DNA of 64,000 bases from Candidatus Bathyarchaeota archaeon (GTDB taxonomy: Archaea > Thermoproteota > Bathyarchaeia > Bathyarchaeales > Bathycorpusculaceae), in contig JAOZHV010000008.1 of the NCBI GenBank assembly GCA_026014725.1, positions 62,001-126,000 of the forward strand, given 5' to 3'. How positions within the stretch are numbered: the stretch's first letter is position 1; each line of letters starts with the position of its first letter. The position numbers and the translations under genes are program-made. Under the pieces are notes generated by a model. The model was not told where the DNA came from and did not search any database. It saw only the letters and a program-made list of their open reading frames with translations. Below are positions 36,278-46,498 of this stretch, in pieces.

Positions 36278-38209
36278 ATGGGAAAGTCCCTTACACGAAA
36301 AATACTTGAAGAGCACCTCGTAGTAGGTAAATACGTACCCGGCACTGAAATTGGAATAAAAATTGACCAAACCCTAACTCAAGACGCTACAGGAACCATG
36401 GCGTACCTGCAGTTTGAGGCAATGGGGTTAAAACAGGTAAAAACTGAACTCTCAGTCAGCTATGTTGACCACAATACCATTCAAGTTGGTTACGAGAACG
36501 CTGACGACCACAAATATCTCCAAACAGTAGCCGCAAAGTACGGCATCATTTACTCAAAAGCAGGAAACGGCATATGCCACCAAGTTCACCTTGAACGGTT
36601 CGGCAAGCCTGGAAAAACTCTTCTCGGCTCAGACAGCCACACAACAACAGGCGGCGGCATCGGCATGATAGCGATTGGAGCAGGTGGGCTTGATGTCGCA
36701 GTTGCCATGGGTGGCGGTGAATTCTACATTACTTGCCCAAAAGTCTACAAGATAAACCTCACAGGCAAGCTTCAGCCTTGGGTCACCGCCAAAGACGTTG
36801 TCTTAAAGATGTTAGAGGTGTTCTCGGTAAAAGGCAACGTCGGGGTTATCATGGAGTATGCTGGACCAGGAGTAAAGACTCTGACGGTGCCAGAGAGAGC
36901 CACAATCACCAACATGGGCGCTGAAATGGGTGTAACCACCTCAATATTCCCCTCCGATGAGGAGACAAGAAAATTCCTCAAAGCACAAGGTAGAGAAGTA
37001 GACTGGGTTGAATTAAAGGCAGACGACGACGCCGAATATGACAAGGTCGTTGAGCTTGACCTTAGCCAAATAGAACCTCTTGCTGCGGCGCCGCACAGTC
37101 CAGGCAACATAGTTAAAGTCAGCGACATGAAGGATTTGAAAGTAGACCAAGTTATGATTGGCTCCTGCACCAATTCCTCCTACAAAGAAATTGCCACAGT
37201 TGCCAAAATAATGAAGGGCAAAAAAGTTCATCCTGACGTGTCCTTTGGCGTTGCGCCAGGCTCAAGACAAGTGTTGCAGATGACGGCAAAAGACGGTTAT
37301 CTCCTTGATTTGCTTAATTCTGGTGTGAGACTGCTGGAGGCAGCATGCGGATTCTGCATCGGCAACAGCCAAAGTCCCAGATCAACAGGCGTTTCTCTTA
37401 GGACTAGTAACAGAAATTTTGAGGGCAGAAGCGGAACCGCGGATGCGCAGGTTTACCTTGTGAGCCCAGAAGTTGCAGCCGTGTCCGCAATCACAGGGAA
37501 ATTAACTGACCCAAGAACAACTGGCATAGAGTATCCCAAAGTTGATATGCCAACGAGTTTCCTCATCGATGACTCCATGTTCATTTTCCCAAAGGACGCT
37601 GACAAAAACGTTGAGATTTTCCGTGGCCCCAACATTGGCACGCCGCCAGTTAACGATAAAATGCCTGAGAGCATAGTGGGCAATGTCGGAATAAAAGTCG
37701 GAGACAAAATCACAACAGACCACATCATGCCCGCAGGCGCCAGGCTCAAGTACAGGTCCAACGTGCCCAAATACTCGGAATATGTCTTTGAACCCATCGA
37801 CCCAGCGTTCCCCAAACGTGCGATGGAAACCAAAAAGAAAGGACTACACACCGTGATAGTTGCCGGTGAGTCGTATGGTCAAGGAAGTTCCAGAGAGCAT
37901 GCAGCGTTGTGCCCAATGTATCTCGGTGTCAAAGCAATAATTGCAAAATCAGTTGAGAGGATTCACGCGGCGAACCTTGTGAACTTTGGCATAATTTCAC
38001 TGTCTTTCAAGAACATGGCTGACTACGACAAAATAGACCAAGGTGACGAAATCGAAATTCCTGACATCAAAAAGAAGTTGCAGAACAACGAGCCAGTGAT
38101 ATTGGTCAACAAGACCAAGAACCTAAAGATAGAACTCGGTTACAACCTTTCGCAGAGGCAAAAAGACATTCTTTATGAGGGCGGTTTGCTCTCGTACACG
38201 GTTAAGTGA
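36278..38209 (+). CDS. Aconitate hydratase
   Basis: 643-aa iron-sulfur enzyme that interconverts citrate and isocitrate. It has all four aconitase domains in one chain: substrate residues in GSDSHTTTGGG (near residue 113), the cluster-ligand motif IGSCTNSS (near 292-299) and CGFCIGNS (near 356-363), and the swivelling domain with GESYGQGSSREHAA (near 530). The length fits the short bacterial/archaeal single-chain form. It begins an operon with isocitrate dehydrogenase and ATP-citrate lyase, and its partner icd starts 17 bases after the stop. Confidence 0.95.
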   Translation: MGKSLTRKILEEHLVVGKYVPGTEIGIKIDQTLTQDATGTMAYLQFEAMGLKQVKTELSVSYVDHNTIQVGYENADDHKYLQTVAAKYGIIYSKAGNGICHQVHLERFGKPGKTLLGSDSHTTTGGGIGMIAIGAGGLDVAVAMGGGEFYITCPKVYKINLTGKLQPWVTAKDVVLKMLEVFSVKGNVGVIMEYAGPGVKTLTVPERATITNMGAEMGVTTSIFPSDEETRKFLKAQGREVDWVELKADDDAEYDKVVELDLSQIEPLAAAPHSPGNIVKVSDMKDLKVDQVMIGSCTNSSYKEIATVAKIMKGKKVHPDVSFGVAPGSRQVLQMTAKDGYLLDLLNSGVRLLEAACGFCIGNSQSPRSTGVSLRTSNRNFEGRSGTADAQVYLVSPEVAAVSAITGKLTDPRTTGIEYPKVDMPTSFLIDDSMFIFPKDADKNVEIFRGPNIGTPPVNDKMPESIVGNVGIKVGDKITTDHIMPAGARLKYRSNVPKYSEYVFEPIDPAFPKRAMETKKKGLHTVIVAGESYGQGSSREHAALCPMYLGVKAIIAKSVERIHAANLVNFGIISLSFKNMADYDKIDQGDEIEIPDIKKKLQNNEPVILVNKTKNLKIELGYNLSQRQKDILYEGGLLSYTVK

Positions 38210-38226
38210 TATGGAGAAGGGACTGA

Positions 38227-39441
38227 TTGAGCAAAATTAAAGTTAAGAATACAATTGTAGAGATAGACGGCGACGAAATGACTAGGGTAATGTGGAAGAT
38301 GGTAAAAGAAAAGCTTCTTTTGCCCTACTTGGACATGGACCTAGCATACTATGACCTTGCACTCAAAAAGAGAGATGAGACAGACGACAAAATAACTCTG
38401 GAAGCTGCTGAGGCTATAAAGAAGTACGGTGTAGGTGTAAAATGCGCAACAATCACGCCTAACAAGGACCGCGTAAAAGAATACAACCTGAAGAAAGAGT
38501 GGAGTAGCCCCAACGGAACCATCCGCGCTGCACTTGACGGCACAGTTTTCAGGGCGCCGATACTGGTTAAGAATATTCTACCCGCAGTGAGGTCATGGAA
38601 AAAGCCCATCCATATCGGAAGGCACGCTTATGGTGATGTCTACAAGAACTGTGAGTACCGTATTCCAGAAGCTGGCAAAGCAGAATTAGTGTTTACCAAC
38701 AGTGGCGGTCAAGAACTTTGGCGCGGGACCATCCAAGAGTTCAAAGGCCCAGGCATTATTCAGGGCATCCACAACACTGACAAATCCATACTTAGTTTTG
38801 CTAAGGCATGCTTCACTTATGCTTATGACCAAAAAATCCACCTGTGGTTTGGAGCAAAAGACACAATATCAAAAACATACGATGCCCAATTCAAGAAGAT
38901 TTTTGAGCAGGAATTCGAAGCAAACTGGAAAACGAAATTCAAGGAAGCTGGGCTTGAGTATTTCTTTACTTTGATTGATGATGCAGTTGCTAGAATAATG
39001 AAGACTGAAGGCGGTTTGCTTTGGGCATGCAAGAACTATGACGGCGACGTTATGAGTGACATGTTAGGCTCAGCCTACGGCAGCTTAGCGATGATGACTT
39101 CCGTGCTTGTCAGTCCACAGGGCCTCTACGAATTTGAAGCTTCCCACGGTACCGTGCAAAAGCACTACTACAAACATCTCAAGGGCGAAAAAACTTCAAC
39201 CAACCCCATGGCGCTAATCTTCGCTTGGACTGGCTGTCTTAAAAAACGCGGCGAACTCGACAAAACACCCGAAGTAGTGGCATTTGCTGAAAAGTTGGAA
39301 GCAGCGGCTCTTGAAACCGTTGAAAGCGGCATCATGACTGGCGATTTAATGCAGGTTGCTACACCAGCCCCAAATAATAGGTTGGTCTATACTGAGGAAT
39401 TCATAGACGCCGTAGCAAAGCGGCTACACAGCAAACTTTAG
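38227..39441 (+). CDS. icd: Isocitrate dehydrogenase, eukaryote-type (NADP)
   Basis: 404-aa enzyme that interconverts isocitrate and 2-oxoglutarate plus CO2. It closely follows the NADP-dependent family found in eukaryotes and some bacteria: [12 protein letters not shown] at the N-terminus, [14 protein letters not shown] (near residue 74), [16 protein letters not shown] (near 95-110), GRHAYGDVY (near 132) and [13 protein letters not shown] (near 305). Start is TTG 38227 behind GGAGAAGGG. It lies 17 bases after aconitase and 13 bases before aclB. In a reductive TCA cycle this enzyme fixes CO2 onto 2-oxoglutarate; the direction here is inferred from context. Confidence 0.94.
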   Translation: MSKIKVKNTIVEIDGDEMTRVMWKMVKEKLLLPYLDMDLAYYDLALKKRDETDDKITLEAAEAIKKYGVGVKCATITPNKDRVKEYNLKKEWSSPNGTIRAALDGTVFRAPILVKNILPAVRSWKKPIHIGRHAYGDVYKNCEYRIPEAGKAELVFTNSGGQELWRGTIQEFKGPGIIQGIHNTDKSILSFAKACFTYAYDQKIHLWFGAKDTISKTYDAQFKKIFEQEFEANWKTKFKEAGLEYFFTLIDDAVARIMKTEGGLLWACKNYDGDVMSDMLGSAYGSLAMMTSVLVSPQGLYEFEASHGTVQKHYYKHLKGEKTSTNPMALIFAWTGCLKKRGELDKTPEVVAFAEKLEAAALETVESGIMTGDLMQVATPAPNNRLVYTEEFIDAVAKRLHSKL

Positions 39442-39454
39442 TGAGGAAACATTA

Positions 39455-40768
39455 ATGGCGCATAAGGCAATCAGAGAAGCAGACGGCAAACGCATGCTTG
39501 CCCGCTTATTCAAAGAATACTCGAATGGAAAATACACTATCCAAGACAAGATTGTCAGCGTTGGGCCAGACACTGACCTGACAAAGTTGCCCACCGAACA
39601 CAAATGGCTAACCACTGAGAAGTTAGTGGTTAAACCCGACCAGTTGATAAAGCGCAGGGGAAAGAACAACCTCATTTTGCTCGGCGCAAACTACGACCAA
39701 GCCAAAGCATGGATACAAGAAAAATCTAAAGCACCGATAACCATATACGGCAAGTTTGATACTGACGGAAAACCCGCCGACAAGGGCACAGTCGGGCAAC
39801 TAACCCACTTTATTATTGAGCCTATGGTACCTCACAAAGAGTCTGATGAATGCTACATTGCCATAGTCTCCACAAGAGACGGCGACGAAATCCTCTTCTA
39901 CCATCAAGGCGGAATCAACGTAGGCGACGTAGACGCTAAAGCATCACGCTTGGCTGTTCCAATCGGCACACTCCCAAACCAAGAAGAAATCGAGACGAAG
40001 CTTTTGGGAAAAGTTCCAGCCAACCGCAAAAAACTTGTTTCAGGCTTCATCGAAGCGCTATTCAAGTTCTATGCCGATTTGAACTTCACCTACTTGGAGA
40101 TAAACCCAGTTGTCGTAACAGAGGCTACTGTTATTCCATTAGACCTTGCGGCAAAACTTGACAGTTGCGCAGAATTTGAGAGCGGTGCAAAGTGGGGCAA
40201 AATAGAGTTTCCAGCACCGTTTGGCAGAACACTCACAAAGGAAGAAGCTTACATCGAAGAGTTAGACTCTAAGACTGGTGCGTCTCTAAAGTTAACCGTG
40301 CTTAACCCTGAAGGAAGAGTTTGGACAATGGTGGCAGGCGGCGGCGCCTCGGTCATTTATGCTGACACCATAACCGACCTTGGCTACATGAATGAACTTG
40401 CAAATTACGGGGAATATTCAGGTGACCCCAATGAAGAGTTCACTTACCTCTACGCCAAAACAATCCTTGACCTCATGACCCGAAAGAAAAATCCAAAAGG
40501 CAAGTTTTTACTTATAGGCGGCGGCATAGCAAACTTCACCGACGTTGCCAACACGTTCAAGGGTATAATCAGGGCGCTAAAAGAGTATCAAAAACAACTT
40601 CAAGAAAACAAGGTGAAAATCTACGTTCGCAGAGGCGGCCCCAACTATCAAGAAGGACTGGCGCAGATGAGGCAACTTGGAGAAAGCATAGGTGTTCCAA
40701 TTGAAGTTTATGGTCCTGAAACACACATGACTAAGATTGTTTCTATAGCTCTCAAGGGAGGAGCATAG
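39455..40768 (+). CDS. aclB: ATP-citrate lyase, small (beta) subunit
   Basis: 437 aa, equivalent to the N-terminal ATP-grasp and CoA-ligase part of human ACLY. Visible: [14 protein letters not shown] (about residues 53-66), YLEINPVVV (near 211), the [13 protein letters not shown] segment (near 289), [11 protein letters not shown] and [11 protein letters not shown] (near 390). Together with AclA it makes acetyl-CoA and oxaloacetate from citrate, CoA and ATP. The split into two genes with aclB first follows the green sulfur bacterial arrangement. It starts 13 bases after icd and ends one base before the aclA start. Confidence 0.95.
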   Translation: MAHKAIREADGKRMLARLFKEYSNGKYTIQDKIVSVGPDTDLTKLPTEHKWLTTEKLVVKPDQLIKRRGKNNLILLGANYDQAKAWIQEKSKAPITIYGKFDTDGKPADKGTVGQLTHFIIEPMVPHKESDECYIAIVSTRDGDEILFYHQGGINVGDVDAKASRLAVPIGTLPNQEEIETKLLGKVPANRKKLVSGFIEALFKFYADLNFTYLEINPVVVTEATVIPLDLAAKLDSCAEFESGAKWGKIEFPAPFGRTLTKEEAYIEELDSKTGASLKLTVLNPEGRVWTMVAGGGASVIYADTITDLGYMNELANYGEYSGDPNEEFTYLYAKTILDLMTRKKNPKGKFLLIGGGIANFTDVANTFKGIIRALKEYQKQLQENKVKIYVRRGGPNYQEGLAQMRQLGESIGVPIEVYGPETHMTKIVSIALKGGA

Positions 40769-40769
40769 C

Positions 40770-42611
40770 ATGGCAGAAGCTACCAAGCCTCCAATTGAGC
40801 TCTTTCATAGGAATACGCAGGCATTTATCTACAACAACCAAATCAACGCCACCCAAAGAATGCTTGACTTTGATTATGCTTGTGGCCGAGAAACGCCGTC
40901 TGTGGCTGCCATAATCAACCCAACAGGTGCTGACAGTTATGCAAAGCTCTTCTTTGGCACACGCGAAATCCTAATACCTATCTACAAGTCGCTTGAGAAA
41001 GCAGCCAAACTGCATCCAAACGCTGACGTGATGATTAACTTTGCATCGTTTAGGTCAGCGGCACCATCCACAGAAGAAGCCTTAGCCATACCACAGATAA
41101 AAACAATCGTTATAATCGCTGAAGGTGTACCTGAGCGGCGCATGAAACTGCTCACCGCCAAAGCTAAAGCTTTAGGCAAAGTCATTATAGGCCCAGCAAC
41201 TGTCGGCGGCATAAAAGCTGGCTGTTTCAAGATTGGAAACGCAGGCGGCACAATAGAAAACATCATCGAATCAAAACTTCACAGGCCAGGCTCTGTTGGG
41301 TTTGTTTCAAAATCAGGAGGCTTAAGCAATGAAGCCTACAACATAATCGCTAGGAACACGGACGGCTTGTATGAGGGCATAGCCATCGGCGGCGACATGT
41401 ACCCAGGCTCCACCCTGTTAGATCACCTTCTCAGATTCGAAAGCATTCCAGAAATTAAGATGCTTGTGTGCTTGGGTGAGGTGGGTGGAAGCGACGAATA
41501 TGACATCGTGCGTGCACTCAAGGATAAGAAGATAACTAAGCCGTTGGTGATTTGGGTTACTGGCACCTGCACTAAAGCTTTCAAGACTGAAGTTCAGTTC
41601 GGTCACGCTGGCGCCAAAGCTGGTTCTGAAGAGGAAACGGCTGATGCAAAAAACGTTGCTCTACGCGAGGCTGGCGCCGTAGTCCCTAACTCGTATGATG
41701 ATTATGACTTGAAAATAAAAGAAACCTACGAGAACTTGGTCAAAAAGGGAATCATCAAGCCAAAGCCTGAGCCACCTGTGCCAAAAATCCCAATGGACTA
41801 CGCTAAAGCTCTAAAAGCAGGAATCATCCGAAAACCATCCAACTTTATCTGCACAATCTCAGACGACCGAGGCGAAGAACTCCTCTACGGCAAAATGCCT
41901 ATCTCAGAGGTATTCAGGCAGGACATAGGCATCGGCGGGGTGCTGAGCATTCTATGGTTTAAACGGTTGCTTCCAGCATACGCAACTAAATTCATCGAAA
42001 TGACCATAATGGTGACGGCTGACCATGGCCCTGCAGTATCAGGCGCCCACAACACAATTGTCACAGCCAGAGCGGGCAAGGACTTGATTTCCTCCATCGT
42101 TAGCGGCATGCTGACGATTGGCCCAAGGTTCGGTGGTGCCATTGATGGTGCAGCGCAGATGTTCTCTGATGCCTATGATAGGGGTTTAACTCCACAGCAG
42201 TTTGTTGATGAGATGAAGCAGAAAGGCGTTAACATTCAGGGCATCGGGCACCTGATAAAGAGCGTAAACAACCCTGACATGCGTGTCAGCATCATGAAGG
42301 AGTACGCGAAAAAGCATTTCAAAGCTACCCCGCTTCTTGATTACGCTCTCGAGGTAGAGAAGATAACGACAGCCAAGAAAGACAACCTTATCCTCAACGT
42401 TGACGGTTGTATCGGAATCTGCTTTGTTGACATGCTAAGGAACGAAATGCCAAAGAACGAAGCCGACGAATACATTCAGATGGGCGCACTAAACGGCTTG
42501 TTCGTGCTTGGCAGAACCATCGGCATGACAGGGCACTATCTAGACCAGAAGCGGCTAAAGCAAGGACTCTACCGACATCCGTGGGACGACATTACTTACA
42601 TGACAGAATAG
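40770..42611 (+). CDS. aclA: ATP-citrate lyase, large (alpha) subunit
   Basis: 613 aa, equivalent to the C-terminal part of human ACLY: CoA-binding and succinyl-CoA-synthetase-like domains (up to about residue 340) and a citrate-synthase-like lyase domain (about 350-613). The phosphohistidine loop FGHAGAKAG is intact (His near 277). Lyase-domain residues are visible in [14 protein letters not shown] (near 412) and the C-terminal [14 protein letters not shown] and [14 protein letters not shown]. The start is ATG 40770 with GGGAGGAG nine bases upstream. It ends the acn-icd-aclB-aclA operon. All catalytic elements look intact, so the complex should be active. Confidence 0.95.
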   Translation: MAEATKPPIELFHRNTQAFIYNNQINATQRMLDFDYACGRETPSVAAIINPTGADSYAKLFFGTREILIPIYKSLEKAAKLHPNADVMINFASFRSAAPSTEEALAIPQIKTIVIIAEGVPERRMKLLTAKAKALGKVIIGPATVGGIKAGCFKIGNAGGTIENIIESKLHRPGSVGFVSKSGGLSNEAYNIIARNTDGLYEGIAIGGDMYPGSTLLDHLLRFESIPEIKMLVCLGEVGGSDEYDIVRALKDKKITKPLVIWVTGTCTKAFKTEVQFGHAGAKAGSEEETADAKNVALREAGAVVPNSYDDYDLKIKETYENLVKKGIIKPKPEPPVPKIPMDYAKALKAGIIRKPSNFICTISDDRGEELLYGKMPISEVFRQDIGIGGVLSILWFKRLLPAYATKFIEMTIMVTADHGPAVSGAHNTIVTARAGKDLISSIVSGMLTIGPRFGGAIDGAAQMFSDAYDRGLTPQQFVDEMKQKGVNIQGIGHLIKSVNNPDMRVSIMKEYAKKHFKATPLLDYALEVEKITTAKKDNLILNVDGCIGICFVDMLRNEMPKNEADEYIQMGALNGLFVLGRTIGMTGHYLDQKRLKQGLYRHPWDDITYMTE

Positions 42612-42694
42612 TCAAAACTGCCCTTGCGGTTTTCAACCGCCAACTTTTCTTTACTTAAAAGAGGAGTTCATGTTTTGATAGGTTCTGTTGTTGC

Positions 42695-42898
42695 CTAGCA
42701 GTGTTGGTTGTATGCCAAGCACCTGAGCCACTCCAAATAGTCGTTGCCTCGGAGCCACTCAACATGGGGTTTTTCTGTACTATTCAAAGGTTCATACCGC
42801 ACAAAGTGGCGTCCGTCAGAAGTTTTAAACAGGATGGCTTTGAAATCGCCAAAGTCGCTGATGCCTTCAGCAATCTTTTCCATGTCTAACCCACTCAA
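42695..42898 (-). CDS. Hypothetical 67-aa protein
   Basis: Small soluble protein with a Phe/Tyr/Trp-rich sequence (ILFKTSDGRHFVRYEP, then HVEWLRGNDYLEWLRCL). It starts at ATG 42898 and lies about 95 bases from the next gene on the same strand. It is not recognised and has no membrane segment. The coding look (regular use of charged residues, sensible composition) supports a real gene, but with moderate certainty only. Confidence 0.45.
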   Translation of the reverse strand: MSGLDMEKIAEGISDFGDFKAILFKTSDGRHFVRYEPLNSTEKPHVEWLRGNDYLEWLRCLAYNQHC

Positions 42899-42993
42899 TA
42901 GAAAGTATTTGCTAGTTTCATATAAAATTAACCCGAATATCGCTCTTTTGGTGTGGCTTCTTTATAAAAAAAGAGAGGGTTGGGGGATAGTTT

Positions 42994-43575
42994 TTATGGT
43001 GCAACCGAGGATACGGTGGGCACTGGGAACAGCACATAGCTGCCGCGTGAATATCTCAAACCGAATAGGTATTCTGCTTTCCATTGGCCATTGTTGTATG
43101 AGCCCCAGAAGAATTCGCCATCGTAGAAGCCTGCAAAGATGCCGTTGCCATAGATGCCCCAGCAACGTTTGCCATTGTTGTCTGTTCCAGTGAATATGCC
43201 GTTGCCGTAGTATCCCCACATGATGTGGGCGCCGTCGCGTGTGTACATGAGGTATCGGTTTCTGACTGGGAGTATGCTTGCATCTGCCTCTTCGAAGGTT
43301 TTTGGGATTCTTTCCCTTAGTTTTTCCATATTATTGGCTGTGACTGGTTCTGCTTCGTCTGCATTATCGGTTTGAGTTCTAGTTTGGACATTTGCAGTAG
43401 CGGTTGGGTTAATGTTGCTTGGTGAAATTGCAGTGGCTGAGATTTCAGTCTTGATGCTGACAGCATTGCTTGCCGCTATAGGCAGGGATGTGGATGCTGC
43501 TGCTATGTTTACTGCTAAGGCTACAAGCAAAAGCAACGCAACTATTGCAGCTGAGATTTTTGCTTTGTTGTGCAT
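42994..43575 (-). CDS. Secreted protein with aromatic YGNG repeats
   Basis: 193-aa protein with an N-terminal signal-like helix (AAIVALLLLVALAVNIAAA, about residues 10-28), a Ser/Thr/Ala-rich linker (about 30-75) and a C-terminal repeat domain. The repeats are WGYYGNGIFTG, WGIYGNGIFAG and WGSYNNGQWKA, spaced about 17 residues, with a final RYSRGSY. The pattern resembles MORN-like or glycine/aromatic beta repeats that bind surfaces or carbohydrates, but I do not recognise it. Probably exported and attached to the cell surface or released. Confidence 0.6.
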   Translation of the reverse strand: MHNKAKISAAIVALLLLVALAVNIAAASTSLPIAASNAVSIKTEISATAISPSNINPTATANVQTRTQTDNADEAEPVTANNMEKLRERIPKTFEEADASILPVRNRYLMYTRDGAHIMWGYYGNGIFTGTDNNGKRCWGIYGNGIFAGFYDGEFFWGSYNNGQWKAEYLFGLRYSRGSYVLFPVPTVSSVAP

Positions 43576-43690
43576 TTTTTCACCAGCAAGCGTTATGTGC
43601 GCGGTTTATTTTAGGAAACCCGTGGAAACATCTGAAAGACTTATTCCAAACACTAAAAGAGGTTGATTATAGGTTAAAATGTGAAATAAG

Positions 43691-44632
43691 CTATTTTATT
43701 TGCTTTTTTAAATATTTATCGCGTATTAATACGATGTTTTGCCGCCTTGACTTCTTAACGTAAACTATCTCCATGCCCTCAAGCCGTCTTATCAAACGCC
43801 AAGTCGTCGTTCGCGGAAGATTTAGCAACTCAAAAAGCTCCGATTCAAAAGCTTTACCGTGATTATCAGCCAGAAAACGTACAACTTGGATTTCATCCTG
43901 CCGCAATTCCCGATTCTTACTCAAAAGTTTGTCGATGTCAACTTCGGCAACAGTTTCTTGTGCTTGAGGTTTCGTTTTGCTTTTTCTGTTTTTTAGCAAC
44001 CCCCAGCCTACAAGCGAGAGCACAAGGATTAGCGATAATGATGCAACGGTTATTATCTGCCATAATTCAAGACTGTTGTTTTTTTCAGTTGTGTTTGTTT
44101 GCTCTGTGAATACAGGTTGTGCTGTGTAAGTTACCTCATTGTTACCCGGCGGCATTGTCAACGTTAAAAGGCCATCCGCGTTTTCAATCAACTCAGGAAC
44201 GCAGTTGAGGCTTATTATCGAAGCATTCTTAGGCATAACAAGCACTATACTCGCAGGATAACTGGTGCTAATCGTCCAGTACTGCCCCATTTTTGTAGTC
44301 AGGTCCTGCGTAAGATAAGATATGCTGATTTTTGTTGAGCCTATATTTAGAATTTCTGCCTTGTTTCCTTTTATGGAGTACTCAAGCGGAAGGCCCTCCC
44401 CATCTGTGACAATGAGACTTTGGCGTGTTTCGCCAAGAAGAGTCGTGTTAACTGATATGGTGAATTGGCCAAGTTCGATTTTTTGCTTTACTTGGACAAA
44501 GCCATCCAAATAAGCAGTTAATACGGTGGTTTGCTGTTTTATTTCTGGGGTAGCAGAAACAGCGCTGGGCATGAAAACGAACCCTAACAGTAAGATAACG
44601 AAAATCTCAGTTGTTACTGTCCGTTTGTTCAC
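43691..44632 (-). CDS. Membrane-bound winged-helix regulator
   Basis: 313 aa. An N-terminal signal/anchor segment (about residues 8-28), an extracellular beta-rich domain (about 30-190), one membrane helix (IITVASLSLILVLSLVGWGLL, about 192-212, given here in full at 21 residues split as IITVASLSLI and LVLSLVGWGLL), then a cytoplasmic winged helix (about 245-313; ELFELLNLPRTTTWRLIRRLEG). Such archaeal proteins sense an external signal and act directly on DNA. It neighbours secreted-protein genes on the same strand. Confidence 0.72.
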   Translation of the reverse strand: MNKRTVTTEIFVILLLGFVFMPSAVSATPEIKQQTTVLTAYLDGFVQVKQKIELGQFTISVNTTLLGETRQSLIVTDGEGLPLEYSIKGNKAEILNIGSTKISISYLTQDLTTKMGQYWTISTSYPASIVLVMPKNASIISLNCVPELIENADGLLTLTMPPGNNEVTYTAQPVFTEQTNTTEKNNSLELWQIITVASLSLILVLSLVGWGLLKNRKSKTKPQAQETVAEVDIDKLLSKNRELRQDEIQVVRFLADNHGKAFESELFELLNLPRTTTWRLIRRLEGMEIVYVKKSRRQNIVLIRDKYLKKQIK

Positions 44633-44698
44633 CCATCATCACTTCAAGGAGCTAATCCGTCTTATATCTTGATGCCATTTTAGTTTTATCCACCCGAA

Positions 44699-45730
44699 TT
44701 ATGGCGTGTCTGCTTTAGTGGCTGATGCATTCAAGCTTGAAGTATTACTTTTTCTACTGCTAGTGTTTGGTGTTGCTGTCGGCGTCGCTGTTGGTGCTGG
44801 AGTAGTTACTGCATTTATACGGTCGGTAACTGTTTGCGCACTTTCTTGCACCTTTGCAAGCTCATCAATTGTTTGGCTTACCAACTGGCTATCCAGGAAC
44901 AGTTTTGCATTGACCAAACTAGTTTCTGCTTTGGTTATTGCAGCAGACGCCTCGGCTTGCGCAGTAACTGAGAGCTGGTTTGACACAGAATTCAATTCTT
45001 GTTTTAGACTTGAGAGGCTTTGCTCTGCGGTATCTATGTATGCAGCTACTCTTTCAAATTTAAAGGAAACAGCTAATGAATCAAAATATGCAGTTAGTTC
45101 ATCAATTAACATTTTAGCTTGGTTGTTTTTATCTTCGGCTTGAGAGAGGTTTCCTTGGTCTAGGCTAGAGGTTGCAGCATCCAAGGTCGCTTTGATTGTG
45201 CTCGTTTTTTGCTTGATTGAAGTAACGTCGGTTCCGTGTGTTGCGGTTGAGTTTGCCATGTTTTCTAGTAACTGCAAGGTTTCGTAGTTGCGCTCAATCA
45301 TGTTTCTTAAGTTGATGGTTCGTTGAGTGGTTATTTCCTGTTCTGTTTGAGTCACATTGGTTGTTCCGTAAATTATGGATAGGCTGTCTTTCAATTTTTG
45401 AAGCGCCTGCACCGCTAAGTTACTAGCTTCTGAAAAGGCCCCTTCTCGAGTTTTCATTACTGATTGGTTAGCTAAAACTTGCGCTTCTTTAAGTGCTGTA
45501 ATGCTTGATTGCGGGATTATAATGCCTCTTTCTCTTAGGTTTGCTATTGTTTGGGTAACGCTAGCGTTCGAGTTGTTGAATGTTGAGATGAGAAAGGCAG
45601 CTTTGTTTTTTAGTTCTTCCTCTGTTGGGTTGAGGGCTTGAATTTTAGGTAGAAGTAATCCTGCCGTAATCAGCGATAGAATGATTACTGCTGTAGTGAT
45701 ACTCTTGGCTTTTTTGTACTTTGGCTTCAA
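44699..45730 (-). CDS. Secreted helical protein with Thr/Pro/Ser-rich tail
   Basis: 343 aa with a signal-like N-terminal helix (ITTAVIILSLITAGLLLP, about residues 11-28), a long predicted helical/coiled region (about 35-300) with many Ala, Gln, Ser and Leu, and a low-complexity C-terminus (TPAPTATPTATP followed by SSRKSNTSS). The tail may be glycosylated. No C-terminal membrane helix is seen, so the protein may be released or held by other means. Family not recognised; composition suggests an elongated helical surface protein. Confidence 0.6.
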   Translation of the reverse strand: MKPKYKKAKSITTAVIILSLITAGLLLPKIQALNPTEEELKNKAAFLISTFNNSNASVTQTIANLRERGIIIPQSSITALKEAQVLANQSVMKTREGAFSEASNLAVQALQKLKDSLSIIYGTTNVTQTEQEITTQRTINLRNMIERNYETLQLLENMANSTATHGTDVTSIKQKTSTIKATLDAATSSLDQGNLSQAEDKNNQAKMLIDELTAYFDSLAVSFKFERVAAYIDTAEQSLSSLKQELNSVSNQLSVTAQAEASAAITKAETSLVNAKLFLDSQLVSQTIDELAKVQESAQTVTDRINAVTTPAPTATPTATPNTSSRKSNTSSLNASATKADTP

Positions 45731-45822
45731 GGTGAACCTAACTATAGCTATAATGTATTATATATTTTAGGAAATCAGTGAAAATAAGTGAAAACAAAAA
45801 TTTAGACCTAAACGATATCTAA

Positions 45823-46416
45823 TCACCTATCATTTTTGCCAGCGCTAACTAATTCTTTGGCTGCTTTGAGGCACTTCTCAAAGCCCCCAAGATAAGTGTA
45901 CAATTGGTCAGCAGGTGTTTGTTCAACCACTAACTTTTTACTGCTTGCATGGATGCAGCCATCAATCATCAAATTATCCACTAATTCTACTTCTTCAATA
46001 AACATGCCTTGAGAATCTCTTAACCTGCCGTCACTGCTACGACTAACTTGTGCGTTGAGGGCTTTCATTGTGCGCTCAGTAAAAGGCACGGCGACGTTGG
46101 TGTATGCAAACACTTTCTTTCCTAAAGCATGAGCAAACCCCATCTCATACGCTGTTCCAACATCAGCGCTTGGTCCCCGAAACGGAGTAATGTTAGCAAT
46201 CACAATGTCACAACTCTTAATCAGGTTCTCATTTATGCCGCTAATGCATAAACCCACTTCTTTTGGACTTTTGCCCTTGGCGTCTACTTCGATGTCTATG
46301 GGGAACACGCCTTCAAACCCGTATTTTCTGCATAGGGCTTTTTTGTTTTCACCGATTTCCTTTGCGTTGGTGAGGAAGACTTCGGGGCCAGCAAGGTAAA
46401 CGCGTATCGACGGCAT
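45823..46416 (-). CDS. Nucleoside 2-deoxyribosyltransferase
   Basis: 197-aa enzyme of the nucleoside deoxyribosyltransferase superfamily. The N-terminal VYLAGPEVF (about residues 6-14) is the base-binding start, CDIVIANITPFRGPSADVGTAYEMGFA (here in two parts: CDIVIANITPFRG and PSADVGTAYEMGFA, about 69-95) contains the conserved Asp and the catalytic Glu. It salvages deoxynucleosides by base exchange or cleaves nucleotide glycosidic bonds. Standing alone, not obviously linked to neighbours. Confidence 0.85.
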   Translation of the reverse strand: MPSIRVYLAGPEVFLTNAKEIGENKKALCRKYGFEGVFPIDIEVDAKGKSPKEVGLCISGINENLIKSCDIVIANITPFRGPSADVGTAYEMGFAHALGKKVFAYTNVAVPFTERTMKALNAQVSRSSDGRLRDSQGMFIEEVELVDNLMIDGCIHASSKKLVVEQTPADQLYTYLGGFEKCLKAAKELVSAGKNDR

Positions 46417-46498
46417 AAATTATCTCAATAGAATAGCGATTGTCTTAAAGGCTATGGTGTGTTGTAGTTTAATAAACTTCATTATTGCCGTGCTTAAT

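Noticed and set aside
39690-39702. CTACGACCA in aclB as a member of the repeat family
   Set aside because: Isolated, not palindromic, and explained by the codons for NYDQA in a conserved protein.
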